A stretch of DNA of 20,033 nt from UMGS1649 sp964481385 (GCA_964481385.1 CAYZTN010000018.1:1-20033), one strand, 5' to 3'; shown: positions 1 to 8,166, counted from the first letter of the stretch. Notes: generated by a model not told the origin, from the sequence alone. Program-made: numbers and translations.

Positions 1-101
1 ATTAAATTTTGATTACAGTAATGTTACAAGCCATATCAGCTGTGAATAGTAACTATTTTATATTATATAATAACTTCCTAGTATATATTCTATTCACGTT
101 T

Positions 102-635
102 TTATACGTTTTCTACCTGTTTTTCCTCAGCACCATTAGTCAAATCAAAAGAAAACTTAACTCTATCTTCGACTTCTTTATCTACCACAGTATGATCCAA
201 GCCTTGAGCTAAAGACAATTCACTTATTAAAATTTCCTTAGCAGACACAAGCATTTTCTTTTCTGCTGTAGAAAGTCCTCTTTCCATATGTCTATGAGAC
301 AAATCTCTTACTACATCTGCAACTTCTAATATATCTCCTGATTTAATTTTATCTATATTACTTCTGTATCTTTTACTCCAGTTATTTTCACTCATTTCTT
401 GTGTTCTTGGTTTCTCTAGAACCGCCAACACTTCAGGCGCAACACTAGGTTCCGAAACTTCACGAACACCTATCTCTTCCGCCGATTCTGTTGGTACCAT
501 AAGTTTCATATCCCCAATAGGCATTTTTATTATATAATACTCTGCTGATTCTCCAAACATTTCTTTCTCTTCTATTGACTCTACTGTACCAGCACCATGC
601 ATCGGATAAACAATCTTATCTCCTATACTAAACAT
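102..635 (-). CDS. CarD/CdnL-family RNA polymerase-binding regulator
   Basis: The 177-residue product begins with a CarD/TRCF-type RNA-polymerase-interacting fold: residues 1-60 contain GDKIVYPMHGAGTVESIEEK, then a strand ending YYIIKMPIGDMKLMVP, as in CarD/CdnL and the RNAP-binding domain of Mfd. The rest is a charged helical region, which in this family contacts promoter DNA at the upstream edge of the transcription bubble. The known role is stabilising open complexes, especially at rRNA promoters; this is family knowledge, not shown here. The ATG at 635 is preceded by AAGGAGGG, and a good promoter lies about 40 bases upstream (677-705). It follows radA on the same strand but has its own promoter, so it is probably a separate unit. 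Length is slightly above that of Bacillus CarD-like proteins. No terminator was seen in positions 1-101, which hold only A+T-rich sequence. Confidence 0.9.
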   Translation of the reverse strand: MFSIGDKIVYPMHGAGTVESIEEKEMFGESAEYYIIKMPIGDMKLMVPTESAEEIGVREVSEPSVAPEVLAVLEKPRTQEMSENNWSKRYRSNIDKIKSGDILEVADVVRDLSHRHMERGLSTAEKKMLVSAKEILISELSLAQGLDHTVVDKEVEDRVKFSFDLTNGAEEKQVENV

Positions 636-676
636 GCTCGTCCCTCCTTAACCGTAATCTCCCCAACTACAGTAAT

Positions 677-705
677 ATTATACCACGAATTTCAAAAAAA
701 GTAAA
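677..705 (-). promoter_or_regulatory. Probable sigma-A promoter of the CarD gene
   Basis: On the minus strand a TTTACT box (700-705) is followed after 17 bp by a perfect TATAAT (677-682). It lies about 40 bases upstream of the CarD start codon. The 24-bp palindrome at 717-740 ends 11 bases upstream of the -35 box, a position where a regulator could bind. Confidence 0.65.
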
Positions 706-716
706 GGAATACACAA

Positions 717-740
717 GTCAAAAAATTTAAATTTTTTGAC
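717..740. repeat. Perfect 24-bp palindrome between radA and carD
   Basis: The half-site GTCAAAAAATTT is followed directly by its exact reverse complement, giving a 24-bp palindrome with no spacer. It lies downstream of radA (minus strand) and just upstream of the carD promoter. It contains no G+C-rich stem, so it makes a poor intrinsic terminator on its own. A related sequence (GTCAAAAAG, 5-nt loop, CTTTTTGAC) lies at 13578-13600. Both are followed by GACGAA and both sit next to a copy of the GTGTCA repeat. Function unknown: operator, weak terminator or part of a composite mobile repeat. Confidence 0.6.
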
Positions 741-758
741 GAATTTCTTAATAATTTT

Positions 759-787
759 GTGTCAATTGAAAGCGGCCCAAGTGACAC
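759..787. repeat. Diverged copy of the GTGTCA palindromic repeat, overlapping the radA 3' end
   Basis: Arms GTGTCAATTG (759-768) and CAAGTGACAC (778-787) pair with one mismatch around the 9-nt loop AAAGCGGCC. Three other copies in the window (9429, 13658, 17226) have the core arms AGTGTCATTTG/CAAATGACACT and the loop AAAACGTCC. Layout and loop length are the same, so this is the most diverged member. The radA stop codon (762-764 on the minus strand) lies inside its left arm. Confidence 0.7.
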
Positions 788-2129
788 TAATTAGTTGCAA
801 TATGCTTTTTACTCCTATTATTTCAATATCCTTAATACTATCTTTTAAAGTTTTTATTTGTGAATTTGGAACAAATACTTTCTTGAAGCCTAACTTCTTT
901 ATTTCATTTACTCTTTTTTCTAATCCGCTTACACTACGGATCTCACCGGTTAAAGATAACTCTCCTATATATACAGCGTCTTTGGGTAAAACTTCACTCT
1001 TGTAACTAGAAATAACAGCCATAGCAACTGCTAAATCTGATGATGTATCATTAAGCCTAATACCACCTGTAACATTTACATATACATCTTTATTTCCTAC
1101 TTGCACATTACATACTTTTTCAATTACAGCAAGTATCATATTAAGTCTATTAAAGTCTACTCCTGTTGCAACTCTTCTTGGCATGTTATAATATGAAGTA
1201 GCGCTTAATGCTTGCACCTCTAGTAAAATAGTACTAGTCCCCTCTTGAATAGCACATGTTGCAACGCCGGGTGCTACTTCCTCTTTAGACAAAAATAACT
1301 CCGACATATTTTGTACTTCGCACATTCCCTCTTGTCTCATTTCAAATACGCCTATTTCATTAGTTGAGCCGAATCTATTCTTTACACCTCTAACAATTCT
1401 GTGTGAAAAAAATCTTTCTCCTTCAATATACAAAACAACATCTACCATATGCTCTAGAAGCCTTGGCCCTGCTATATTTCCGTCTTTTGTTACATGCCCT
1501 ATAACTATCGTTATTGTGCCTTGCCTTTTAGATATATTCATAAGTCTTGCAGTTACTTCTCTTACTTGAGATACACTACCTGGCACAGATGAAATCTCCT
1601 CGTCATACATTGTTTGTATTGAGTCTATAATACATACTTTAGGTAATTTGTTTGAAATAACATTTTCTATTTGTGATATATTTGTTTCACCTAAAAAATA
1701 TATATTGTCTCTATGTATTTTTAGTCTATCTGCTCTAAGTTTAACTTGCAGAGCAGATTCTTCTCCTGACACATAAAGCACATCAAGTTTTTCTGCTAAA
1801 TTATTACATATTTGAAGTATTAAAGTAGACTTACCAATTCCCGGCTCTCCACCTAGCAGTATAAGGGAGCCATCTACTATTCCTCCGCCTAACACTCTGT
1901 TTAGTTCTTCATAACCTGTATCAAATCTTGCTTTATCTTTTACTTCTATCTCGTTTAATTTTTGTACTTCTGACCTTAAAATCGCAGTTTTAGACATGCC
2001 TTCTTTTTTCTCTATTATTTTTTCTTCTTCAAAGGAATTCCAAGCTTCGCAGCCAGGACAACGTCCTAGCCACTTAGGGCTTTCATAGCCACATTCTTTA
2101 CAAAAAAATACTACTTTTGTTTTTGCCAA
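762..2129 (-). CDS. radA: DNA repair protein RadA (RadA/Sms branch-migration ATPase)
   Basis: A 455-residue protein with the full RadA architecture: a four-cysteine zinc finger (C10, C13, C24, C27), a RecA-like ATPase with Walker A GGEPGIGKS at 93-101, the RadA-specific KNRFG motif at 250-254, and a C-terminal Lon-protease-like domain. RadA is a hexameric motor that drives branch migration of recombination intermediates. The start is TTG at 2129, immediately after the TAA of the upstream acyltransferase gene. Its Shine-Dalgarno sequence (AAGGAGG) lies in the last codons of that gene, so translation is probably coupled. The C-terminal eight residues (SVTWAAFN) and the stop are encoded by a palindromic repeat (759-787), so the natural C-terminus appears to have been replaced or extended. 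Confidence 0.95.
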   Translation of the reverse strand: MAKTKVVFFCKECGYESPKWLGRCPGCEAWNSFEEEKIIEKKEGMSKTAILRSEVQKLNEIEVKDKARFDTGYEELNRVLGGGIVDGSLILLGGEPGIGKSTLILQICNNLAEKLDVLYVSGEESALQVKLRADRLKIHRDNIYFLGETNISQIENVISNKLPKVCIIDSIQTMYDEEISSVPGSVSQVREVTARLMNISKRQGTITIVIGHVTKDGNIAGPRLLEHMVDVVLYIEGERFFSHRIVRGVKNRFGSTNEIGVFEMRQEGMCEVQNMSELFLSKEEVAPGVATCAIQEGTSTILLEVQALSATSYYNMPRRVATGVDFNRLNMILAVIEKVCNVQVGNKDVYVNVTGGIRLNDTSSDLAVAMAVISSYKSEVLPKDAVYIGELSLTGEIRSVSGLEKRVNEIKKLGFKKVFVPNSQIKTLKDSIKDIEIIGVKSILQLISVTWAAFN

Positions 2130-2978
2130 TTATTTTATATCCTCCTTGACATTTTTTGATGGTTCTTCTAATAACTCTGGATTTAACATATACCTTCTAA
2201 ATGCTGAAAATGACCTTGCATAATACAAACCATCACAGATTCTTTCATCACACACAAACTTAAAACTTATATAACGTATATTCTCACCTTTATCGTGGTC
2301 ATATTCTTCTTTTTTCATTCCCATGGCTAAAAATACACTTGTTGTACCAAAGTTATATATATGGTGGTAAATTGAGTCTATCCCTAAAGAACCCATATTT
2401 GTTACAAATATACTTGTGTGAAATGGAGATGCCTCTACTAAAGCTTTAGGTAACATGTTATGTTTATCTAGCCACATTATAAAATTAACAGCACCTGCTA
2501 TCAAAAAGTTAGGTAACGACATAATTTTAGCTGCCACTTTATCTGTATTATTAGCTTTTGTCTCTTTTTTATTTTCATATACTGTTTCTTGAATTTGTCT
2601 AGATATATCTAATACTGTATCAGTTGGGTTAATTTTAAATTTAACAGTGGTTTCAACACCATCATCTTCTAATTTTTTCTTAAGCGCGAGTGATACACTA
2701 AGATACTTCCTTGCATATATCCTATTATTCATGATAAATCTATTTATGCCAGGACGCTCTAGTGCCACTCTGGATATAGCTGCAGTTACAATATCCATAT
2801 GTGTAATTTTAATTCCTTCTTCACGTTTTTTCTTTATATATTCTTCTAATTTTTCTATTTCTATTTTATCTTCGTAATACACCTGTGAATCGTTTCTTGT
2901 CTTCATTAAATACGGAATTATCTTATACAATGGATATGTAGACTTTATTAACCTTCCATCACTTCTTTTTTTGAACAT
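2130..2978 (-). CDS. Stand-alone E2-type acyltransferase-fold protein, catalytic histidine replaced
   Basis: The 282-residue product resembles only the C-terminal catalytic domain of 2-oxoacid dehydrogenase E2 components, which share the chloramphenicol acetyltransferase fold. There is no lipoyl or peripheral-subunit-binding domain. Family features are an early ITHMDIVTAAISR helix, the strand FVTNMGSLGIDSIYHH (about 191-206), and a C-terminal DERICDG at 244-250. That last motif aligns with the usual DHRxxDG active site, but the catalytic histidine is glutamate (E245). The classical acyl-transfer chemistry is therefore doubtful, and it may be a structural or divergent enzyme. No E1 or E3 genes are nearby. 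It starts at ATG 2978 with an AGGGGG ribosome site, 17 bases after the pyrophosphorylase gene, and its stop touches the radA start. Confidence 0.75.
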   Translation of the reverse strand: MFKKRSDGRLIKSTYPLYKIIPYLMKTRNDSQVYYEDKIEIEKLEEYIKKKREEGIKITHMDIVTAAISRVALERPGINRFIMNNRIYARKYLSVSLALKKKLEDDGVETTVKFKINPTDTVLDISRQIQETVYENKKETKANNTDKVAAKIMSLPNFLIAGAVNFIMWLDKHNMLPKALVEASPFHTSIFVTNMGSLGIDSIYHHIYNFGTTSVFLAMGMKKEEYDHDKGENIRYISFKFVCDERICDGLYYARSFSAFRRYMLNPELLEEPSKNVKEDIK

Positions 2979-2995
2979 ATTTACCCCCTATATTT

Positions 2996-4231
2996 TTATC
3001 TATTCTTTTCTCTAAAATTCTTTAGAAGCTCCAATGCGCTTTCTGGACTATCTTGTCCTTCACTGTTTTTTACTGGCGCGAATTCTTCTTCTCTTTTTGT
3101 TTCAAGTAATAGTATATCATCTGCTTTGCTAAATGCATCAAATATAAATGACTCAAATTTGTACGCGTTTGGTGCCTCTGGTATACATACTTTTCCTTCG
3201 CAATCCACGTAACTTGTCTTCTTATGTGCTACGTGATAAGGCAAAGGCGTATTTTCAAAGCTTTTTAAAAATTCTACGTTAAACATATTGCACAATATAT
3301 GTGACTGACCAAATACTAGTCTTCCTTTTTCGTCTCTTAAGTTTGCCATATCCTCGCTTATTTCCGTATATTCAACAACATATGGCTTGCCTTGTCTTTT
3401 GCAGAACACGCCTACTTTTTCATCCGGACTTCTTTTTATTATTGTTTTAGAAGCGAGCCTATATCCCTTTTCCTCGCACAAACCTATAAAGAGCGGATCT
3501 ACCATCTTAAGTAATGGGTTATCTACTCCACCTACAAATACCCATTTTACACCTCTAGATATCATATCGTCCACTGCTCCACTTACATTTAGTGCAGCAA
3601 ACACTCCACCATGACCGTCAGATGCTTCTTTTATTCTACCTTTGCTCTCCATAACACAAGTACCGTCTTCTAGAAGCATTGGAAGCTCCCCTTGAATACA
3701 GAAAAACACATTTCCCTTACCGTAATCGAAATAATTATTGTGTTCAAAAAATTCAACTGTTCCTTTGTTGTTTTCTCTGCTCGTCATTATATACCAAGGA
3801 ATTGTAACATTATATTTTTTTCTTGCTTCTTTTAACGTATCACACAAAAGTGCAAACAAAGATTTGTTGTTTTCTCTATCTAATACAAACGCACCTTTTG
3901 GACCATTAAAGCCTAGTCTTGTACCTTGTCCACCTGCCATTGTAACGAATGCAAGCTTACCTTCTTTTATACATTTTTCTCCTAAAGAAATATAATATAA
4001 ACTATTCTTTACACTTTCTCTTTTCTCCGCATGTATTGGTTGTATATCTCCAATACTCTCAACAACTGTTGTGTTCGCTTTTTCATACAACTTTTTCAAT
4101 AATTCGAAATCTATATGTCCTACTTGTTTTAACAACTCAGATTTCTCTTTTTCATTCAAATCGTCATAGTATGAAAGTATGTGTTGTTGACCGTACTTTT
4201 CAAGTAATACTTTAGCTTCTATATAATTCAT
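2996..4231 (-). CDS. UDP-sugar pyrophosphorylase (UTP:sugar-1-phosphate uridylyltransferase, AGX/UDPGP family)
   Basis: The 411-residue product carries the nucleotide-binding signature TMAGGQGTRLGFNGPKGAF at about 97-115, typical of the eukaryote-like UDPGP family (UDP-GlcNAc or UDP-glucose pyrophosphorylase) rather than bacterial GalU or GlmU. A uridine-binding region (GGHGGVFAAL in the middle, then a GGVDNPL motif) fits the same family. The expected reaction is UTP plus sugar-1-phosphate giving UDP-sugar plus pyrophosphate. GlcNAc-1-P, GalNAc-1-P and Glc-1-P cannot be told apart by eye. The ATG at 4231 overlaps the upstream FemAB-like gene by 20 bases and has an AAGAGGT ribosome site. Position next to a peptidoglycan ligase suggests a cell-envelope precursor role, which is inference. 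Confidence 0.88.
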   Translation of the reverse strand: MNYIEAKVLLEKYGQQHILSYYDDLNEKEKSELLKQVGHIDFELLKKLYEKANTTVVESIGDIQPIHAEKRESVKNSLYYISLGEKCIKEGKLAFVTMAGGQGTRLGFNGPKGAFVLDRENNKSLFALLCDTLKEARKKYNVTIPWYIMTSRENNKGTVEFFEHNNYFDYGKGNVFFCIQGELPMLLEDGTCVMESKGRIKEASDGHGGVFAALNVSGAVDDMISRGVKWVFVGGVDNPLLKMVDPLFIGLCEEKGYRLASKTIIKRSPDEKVGVFCKRQGKPYVVEYTEISEDMANLRDEKGRLVFGQSHILCNMFNVEFLKSFENTPLPYHVAHKKTSYVDCEGKVCIPEAPNAYKFESFIFDAFSKADDILLLETKREEEFAPVKNSEGQDSPESALELLKNFREKNR

Positions 4232-5228
4232 GCTTTTTACCTCTTATCCTATATATCAATGATGCATATTTTTTATACACCTTACATATCTTTCCTATAT
4301 ACTCAATTTGCCCAGCTTTTGTTGCAAATCCTTCTTTAAATCTATTATCTAGTTCTACTTGTCCCATGTTATATGATGTACACTTTGTCTTTATACCCCA
4401 TCTCATTATTTCATAATGCATTTTGGCTCTCGCAAAGATAGCTTGTGAATCCTCCTTTACAAAAGCTTCTTCTATGCATTTTATGGTTTCTTCATACTTG
4501 CAAGCAATTGCAGAAGATAATACTTTCCCATTTACACTTGCTGTGTAAATTCTAAGCTCATCATCATCTAATTCTTTAAGCAATGTCTTAAATGTTTCAA
4601 AGGTTTTTACATCTTGAAAGTCAAGTGTTTTCTCTTGTTCATAAAGTTTCATAAATTTATTAAATTCACGTTTTGTTGTGCCTATCTTAATTTGCACATT
4701 CCTTTTTTCTGCCGTTTCTACATAATATTTTGCTTTGTCTTGCAATATTTCTATCATTTTCTTCTCTTCTACGTTACTTAAATCCATAACCATATTACTG
4801 CTAGATGTGTTTTTTATAAAATCAAATGGAAGCTTGGAATATATTTTAAATCCCTTCTTTTTATATAGTACTTTAAGCTTTTCGCTATTTTCCACTTCTG
4901 GATTCATTACAAGCATTACCGCTTTATGTTTTATGGCAATTTCTTTAGCTTCTTCAATAAGAGACATAACTTCTTCCAAGTTATATATGTCACAAACTGG
5001 GCCGTTGCAACAATATAGCACGGAATGTTTGGAGCTTACTGAAATTATGCTTAGTGCCATTGTTGCAATAATGTTATCGTTCTTTTCTAAATACACTATT
5101 TCAAAGTTGTTGTTTTTATCCGAAGACAAAAATCTAAAATCTTGAGTTAAACTTACGTTTTCTTTTCCTTTTAAAAACTTATTGTATTTTGCTACTTGTA
5201 TCTTATTAGATTTATCGAGTACAGGCAT
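4212..5228 (-). CDS. FemAB/MurM-family aminoacyl-tRNA:peptidoglycan ligase-like protein
   Basis: The 338-residue product has the layout of Fem-family peptidyltransferases: two GNAT-like halves. The first contains YLEKNDNIIATMALSI and a VLYCCNGPVCD strand. The second contains the MVMDLSNVEE start, a charged helical segment with KYYVETAEKRNVQIKIG, and a C-terminal MGQVELDNRFKEGFATKAG...EYIG block that matches the conserved FKxxFG...YxG end of the family. These enzymes add amino acids from aminoacyl-tRNA to the lipid II stem peptide to build the interpeptide bridge. There is no signal peptide, so it is cytosolic or peripheral. The ATG at 5228 has an AAGGAG site, 12 bases after cysS, and the 3' end overlaps the next gene. 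The amino acid donor cannot be predicted. Confidence 0.85.
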   Translation of the reverse strand: MPVLDKSNKIQVAKYNKFLKGKENVSLTQDFRFLSSDKNNNFEIVYLEKNDNIIATMALSIISVSSKHSVLYCCNGPVCDIYNLEEVMSLIEEAKEIAIKHKAVMLVMNPEVENSEKLKVLYKKKGFKIYSKLPFDFIKNTSSSNMVMDLSNVEEKKMIEILQDKAKYYVETAEKRNVQIKIGTTKREFNKFMKLYEQEKTLDFQDVKTFETFKTLLKELDDDELRIYTASVNGKVLSSAIACKYEETIKCIEEAFVKEDSQAIFARAKMHYEIMRWGIKTKCTSYNMGQVELDNRFKEGFATKAGQIEYIGKICKVYKKYASLIYRIRGKKHELYRS

Positions 5229-5240
5229 ATGTTTACTCCT

Positions 5241-6626
5241 TTACACTTTTTCTATCTTTTGTCCTTCTTTTGTGTCTAGCACTTTATATCCTTTAGCGCT
5301 TAACAGGTCACGTATTCTATCAGACTCTGCAAAGTTTTTTGCGTCTCTTGCTTTTTTTCTCTCTTCTACAAGCTCTATTATCTCTTGTGGTAAATCTTGA
5401 CCTTTTTCTTCTATAGGTTCGTCAAGCTTTACTCCCAAAACTCTATCGAAATCTAGTAAAAGCTCGGCAAGTTTTGGAGATTTAGCATTTGACTTTACAA
5501 TTTCCCACACAACACTCATAGCAACTGGTATATTCAAGTCGTCATTTATTGCTTGTAAAAACTTTGATTTATATTCGTCTATTACATTTTGTTCCACATC
5601 ATCAGTACCGTTTTTGTGCTTCGCGTAACCTTCTCTTAACTTAAATAAAGCGTTTTCTGCACTTTTTAAGCCTTCCCATGTAAAATTTAATTTATTTCTG
5701 TAATGTGAAGTAAAGCATAGCATTTTATAACTTAGTGGATCAAAACCTCTATCTATTAAGTCTTGCACAAGATATGCGTTACCTAAGCTCTTAGACATTT
5801 TACCGCCATCAATTAGTAAAAATTCACAGTGCATCCAGTATCTTGCTGGAATTTTTCCTGTAACACCTTTACTTTGAGCAATTTCGTTTTCATGATGAGT
5901 AGGCACTAGGTCTATTCCACCTGTGTGTATATCAAACTGGTCTCCTAAGTACTTATTACTCATTGCAGAACATTCTATATGCCAACCTGGATAACATAGA
6001 CCCCATGGGCTTTCCCACTTCATTATGTGGTTTTCAGGTGCTTTTATCCAAAGCGCAAAATCATATGGATTTTTCTTCTCTGCGTCTACTTCAACTCTTG
6101 CCCCAGCTAGTTGTTTCCTTAAATCTATACCAGATAAAATTCCATACTCGTCTAGTTTAGATACGTCAAAATATATTGCAGTTGACGTTTCATAAGCATA
6201 ACCTCTATCTACTAACTTTTGTACAAAGTTCATCATATCTTGTATATGGTCAGTCGCTTTACAAATAATCTCTGGTTTGTCTATATTTAATCTATCTAAA
6301 TCTTCAATAAATTTCTTTGTATAAAACTCTGCAATCTCTAATGGCGTCTTTTTTTCTTCTCTTGCAGACTTTAACATTTTATCTTCGCCATTATCACCAT
6401 CAGACACCAAGTGTCCCACATCAGTTATGTTCATTGCGTGTTTTAATCTATATCCGTTATATTTCAAAGTTCTTCTTAATGTGTCCATGAATATAAATGA
6501 CTTCATATTACCTATTGTCGCATCTTTATATACAGTAGGACCACACGTATAAATCTTAGCTATATTTTCTTCCAACGAAATGAATTCTTCTTTTTTCCTT
6601 GTTAATGTGTTATAGAATTTTAACAT
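5241..6626 (-). CDS. cysS: Cysteinyl-tRNA synthetase
   Basis: Counting from the chosen ATG at 6626 the protein has 461 residues, the normal length. Zinc ligands are C28, C219, H244 and E248, spaced as in E. coli CysRS. The KMSKS loop is exact at 276-280. The HIGH signature reads TIGN at 37-40, so the first histidine is threonine; TIGN is the form known in many TrpRS, so activity is likely. A reading frame extends 14 codons further upstream, but the ATG at 6626 has an AGAGG ribosome site 7 bases away and gives the usual N-terminus (MLKFYNTLTRKKEEF). A promoter lies at 6667-6695. It is the first gene of the cysS-to-radA operon. Confidence 0.96.
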   Translation of the reverse strand: MLKFYNTLTRKKEEFISLEENIAKIYTCGPTVYKDATIGNMKSFIFMDTLRRTLKYNGYRLKHAMNITDVGHLVSDGDNGEDKMLKSAREEKKTPLEIAEFYTKKFIEDLDRLNIDKPEIICKATDHIQDMMNFVQKLVDRGYAYETSTAIYFDVSKLDEYGILSGIDLRKQLAGARVEVDAEKKNPYDFALWIKAPENHIMKWESPWGLCYPGWHIECSAMSNKYLGDQFDIHTGGIDLVPTHHENEIAQSKGVTGKIPARYWMHCEFLLIDGGKMSKSLGNAYLVQDLIDRGFDPLSYKMLCFTSHYRNKLNFTWEGLKSAENALFKLREGYAKHKNGTDDVEQNVIDEYKSKFLQAINDDLNIPVAMSVVWEIVKSNAKSPKLAELLLDFDRVLGVKLDEPIEEKGQDLPQEIIELVEERKKARDAKNFAESDRIRDLLSAKGYKVLDTKEGQKIEKV

Positions 6627-6666
6627 AATGTTTACCTCTTTTATTACAATATTATTTATTAGATAC

Positions 6667-6695
6667 ATTATATATTACTCAAACTAGTTTTTCAA
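6667..6695 (-). promoter_or_regulatory. Promoter of the cysS-radA operon
   Basis: On the minus strand TTGAAA (6690-6695), 17 bp, then TATAAT (6667-6672), about 41 bases before the cysS ATG at 6626. The match to a vegetative sigma-A promoter is close. Its position also argues against the longer upstream cysS start, whose ATG would lie at the transcription start. Confidence 0.7.
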
Positions 6696-6713
6696 GTAAA
6701 AACACAAAAGAAA

Positions 6714-6737
6714 ACCGTCGGTAAAACCACCGACGGT
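6714..6737 (-). terminator. Intrinsic terminator after the HAD gene
   Basis: Perfect 9-bp arms ACCGTCGGT/ACCGACGGT around a 6-nt loop. On the minus strand the stem is followed by TTTCTTTTGTGTTTTT. It begins six bases after the stop of the HAD gene and just upstream of the cysS promoter, so it insulates the two units. Confidence 0.85.
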
Positions 6738-6742
6738 AACTT

Positions 6743-7405
6743 TTATAGAAAGCTCTTTAATTCTAATAGTTGATTTAATTCAATATCTGGTAATCCTAAT
6801 TCATAATCCGCTTTATTAAGGTTTACGCCAAATGTATAAATTCCTATCTTTTTTGCTGGAAGTATATCATGCGCAATATTATTTCCAATCATAATGTTTT
6901 CAATCGGGTCAGTACCATTTAGAGCTCTTAAAAAAGCTCGTTCATCCGGTTTTGCATAGAAATTATCCCATGCATAAATTTTTTCAAAATACTGCACTAA
7001 ACCTTGATATTTAAGGCTTTCAACTTGCTCGTTATAAAAGCCATTGGTAAGAATACACAAATAATAATTATTTGATATAAGATATTCAAATAACTCGTGT
7101 ACCCCTTCAACAGTTAGGTTTACCTTACTATCCTTATACCTCTCGGCTTTTAAGAATTCTCTTACACCTATTCCTTTCTCAAAAAAAATCGGAGCTTCGG
7201 TAAACAAACAACGTTCAAACTTTTCTTCAGTAACCTTGCCTTTTGCAGACCACGACGACATATGCGAATAAAAGGAAGTAAGTTGTCGTATAAATTCCTC
7301 ATTATACTCCATTTTCAAATATTCCGCCATATATACTAACTCAATACTCGTGTTGTGTTTAATGATAGTGTCATCATAATCAAAAATTAATCTCCACTTT
7401 CTCAT
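6743..7405 (-). CDS. HAD-superfamily hydrolase (phosphoglycolate phosphatase/YjjG-like)
   Basis: The 220-residue protein has all four HAD motifs: motif I DYDDT at 9-13 (nucleophile D9, acid D11), motif II within CILTNGF, motif III lysine in YAKPDERAF, and motif IV GNNIAHD with a terminal acidic residue. An alpha-helical cap inserted after motif I places it in subfamily I. Expected activity is phosphate-ester hydrolysis on a small metabolite or nucleotide; the substrate cannot be told. The ATG at 7405 has an AGGAG site about 9 bases upstream. It lies 83 bases after the J-domain gene on the same strand and is followed by a strong terminator. Confidence 0.85.
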   Translation of the reverse strand: MRKWRLIFDYDDTIIKHNTSIELVYMAEYLKMEYNEEFIRQLTSFYSHMSSWSAKGKVTEEKFERCLFTEAPIFFEKGIGVREFLKAERYKDSKVNLTVEGVHELFEYLISNNYYLCILTNGFYNEQVESLKYQGLVQYFEKIYAWDNFYAKPDERAFLRALNGTDPIENIMIGNNIAHDILPAKKIGIYTFGVNLNKADYELGLPDIELNQLLELKSFL

Positions 7406-7488
7406 GTACCCATTCTCCTAATAAATTTATTTGGATTAATTGCGTTAACACGAATATTATACACTTTATTCTTCAGGAAATCAAGGTT

Positions 7489-8037
7489 TTAACCAAACGC
7501 TGAAAACAACGCTTTAAAGAATATTTCAAACAAATTGATACCCGTCGCCCTATATATTCCTACACTTGTCGCAATAACAATACAAATCGTAACAACTATC
7601 TTTACTAACAATTCTTTTTGCAAAAGCTTAGTTATATAAATATTATTATTTTCATACGTTAATCTTTCGTCTGGTTGATATTCGGTAAAATTGCTTTCTC
7701 CGCTTTCATACTCAAATAATTTTTCATCATTAAAGTCTGAAAGATGTTGTTCCTCAGATAATAATGCGTTTTTTAATTTTTCGTTCTCTTCTTTTAATTG
7801 TCTGAGTTTTTTTTCATACTCTTCTTTCAAAGCCTTATCATGTTCTTTCCTTTTGTTTTCGTCACTTAAAACCTCATAGGCTTCATTAAGCTTTTTTAAT
7901 CTTTCTTCCGCTCTTATCTTTTCTTCTCCCTGAAATAGATCTGGATGATTCTTTTTTATATGCAACTTATACACACCTTTTATTACTTCTTGCGATGCGT
8001 CCTCATCTACTTCCAATATTTTGTAATAGTTTTTCAT
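7489..8037 (-). CDS. Membrane-anchored J-domain (DnaJ-like) protein
   Basis: The N-terminal 65 residues are a J-domain: YYKILEVDEDAS, the invariant HPD at 31-33, then KKLNEAYEVLSDENKRKEHD. It is followed by a lysine/glutamate-rich coiled coil (about 68-97), an acidic linker, and one hydrophobic segment near residues 144-165 (LVKIVVTICIVIATSVGIY), with a short hydrophobic tail. There is no zinc-finger or substrate-binding C-terminal domain, so this is a type C J-protein rather than DnaJ. The likely role is recruiting DnaK to the membrane, with the J-domain on the cytosolic side. ATG at 8037 with an AGGGAG site. Partner specificity is unknown. Confidence 0.85.
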   Translation of the reverse strand: MKNYYKILEVDEDASQEVIKGVYKLHIKKNHPDLFQGEEKIRAEERLKKLNEAYEVLSDENKRKEHDKALKEEYEKKLRQLKEENEKLKNALLSEEQHLSDFNDEKLFEYESGESNFTEYQPDERLTYENNNIYITKLLQKELLVKIVVTICIVIATSVGIYRATGINLFEIFFKALFSAFG

Positions 8038-8166
8038 AAATTAATTTCTCCCTAATTCATAGTAACATATTATCATAAAAGAATTGAAAAAACAAATCTA
8101 ACAAGTACTTTTTCCAAAAAATCTATTGAAAACTATTTTTTGACACTTCACTATTGTAGCATCTCT

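Noticed and set aside
9..212. Plus-strand ORF of 67 codons at the window start
   Set aside because: Overlaps the 3' end of the carD gene in antisense, low complexity, no ribosome site.
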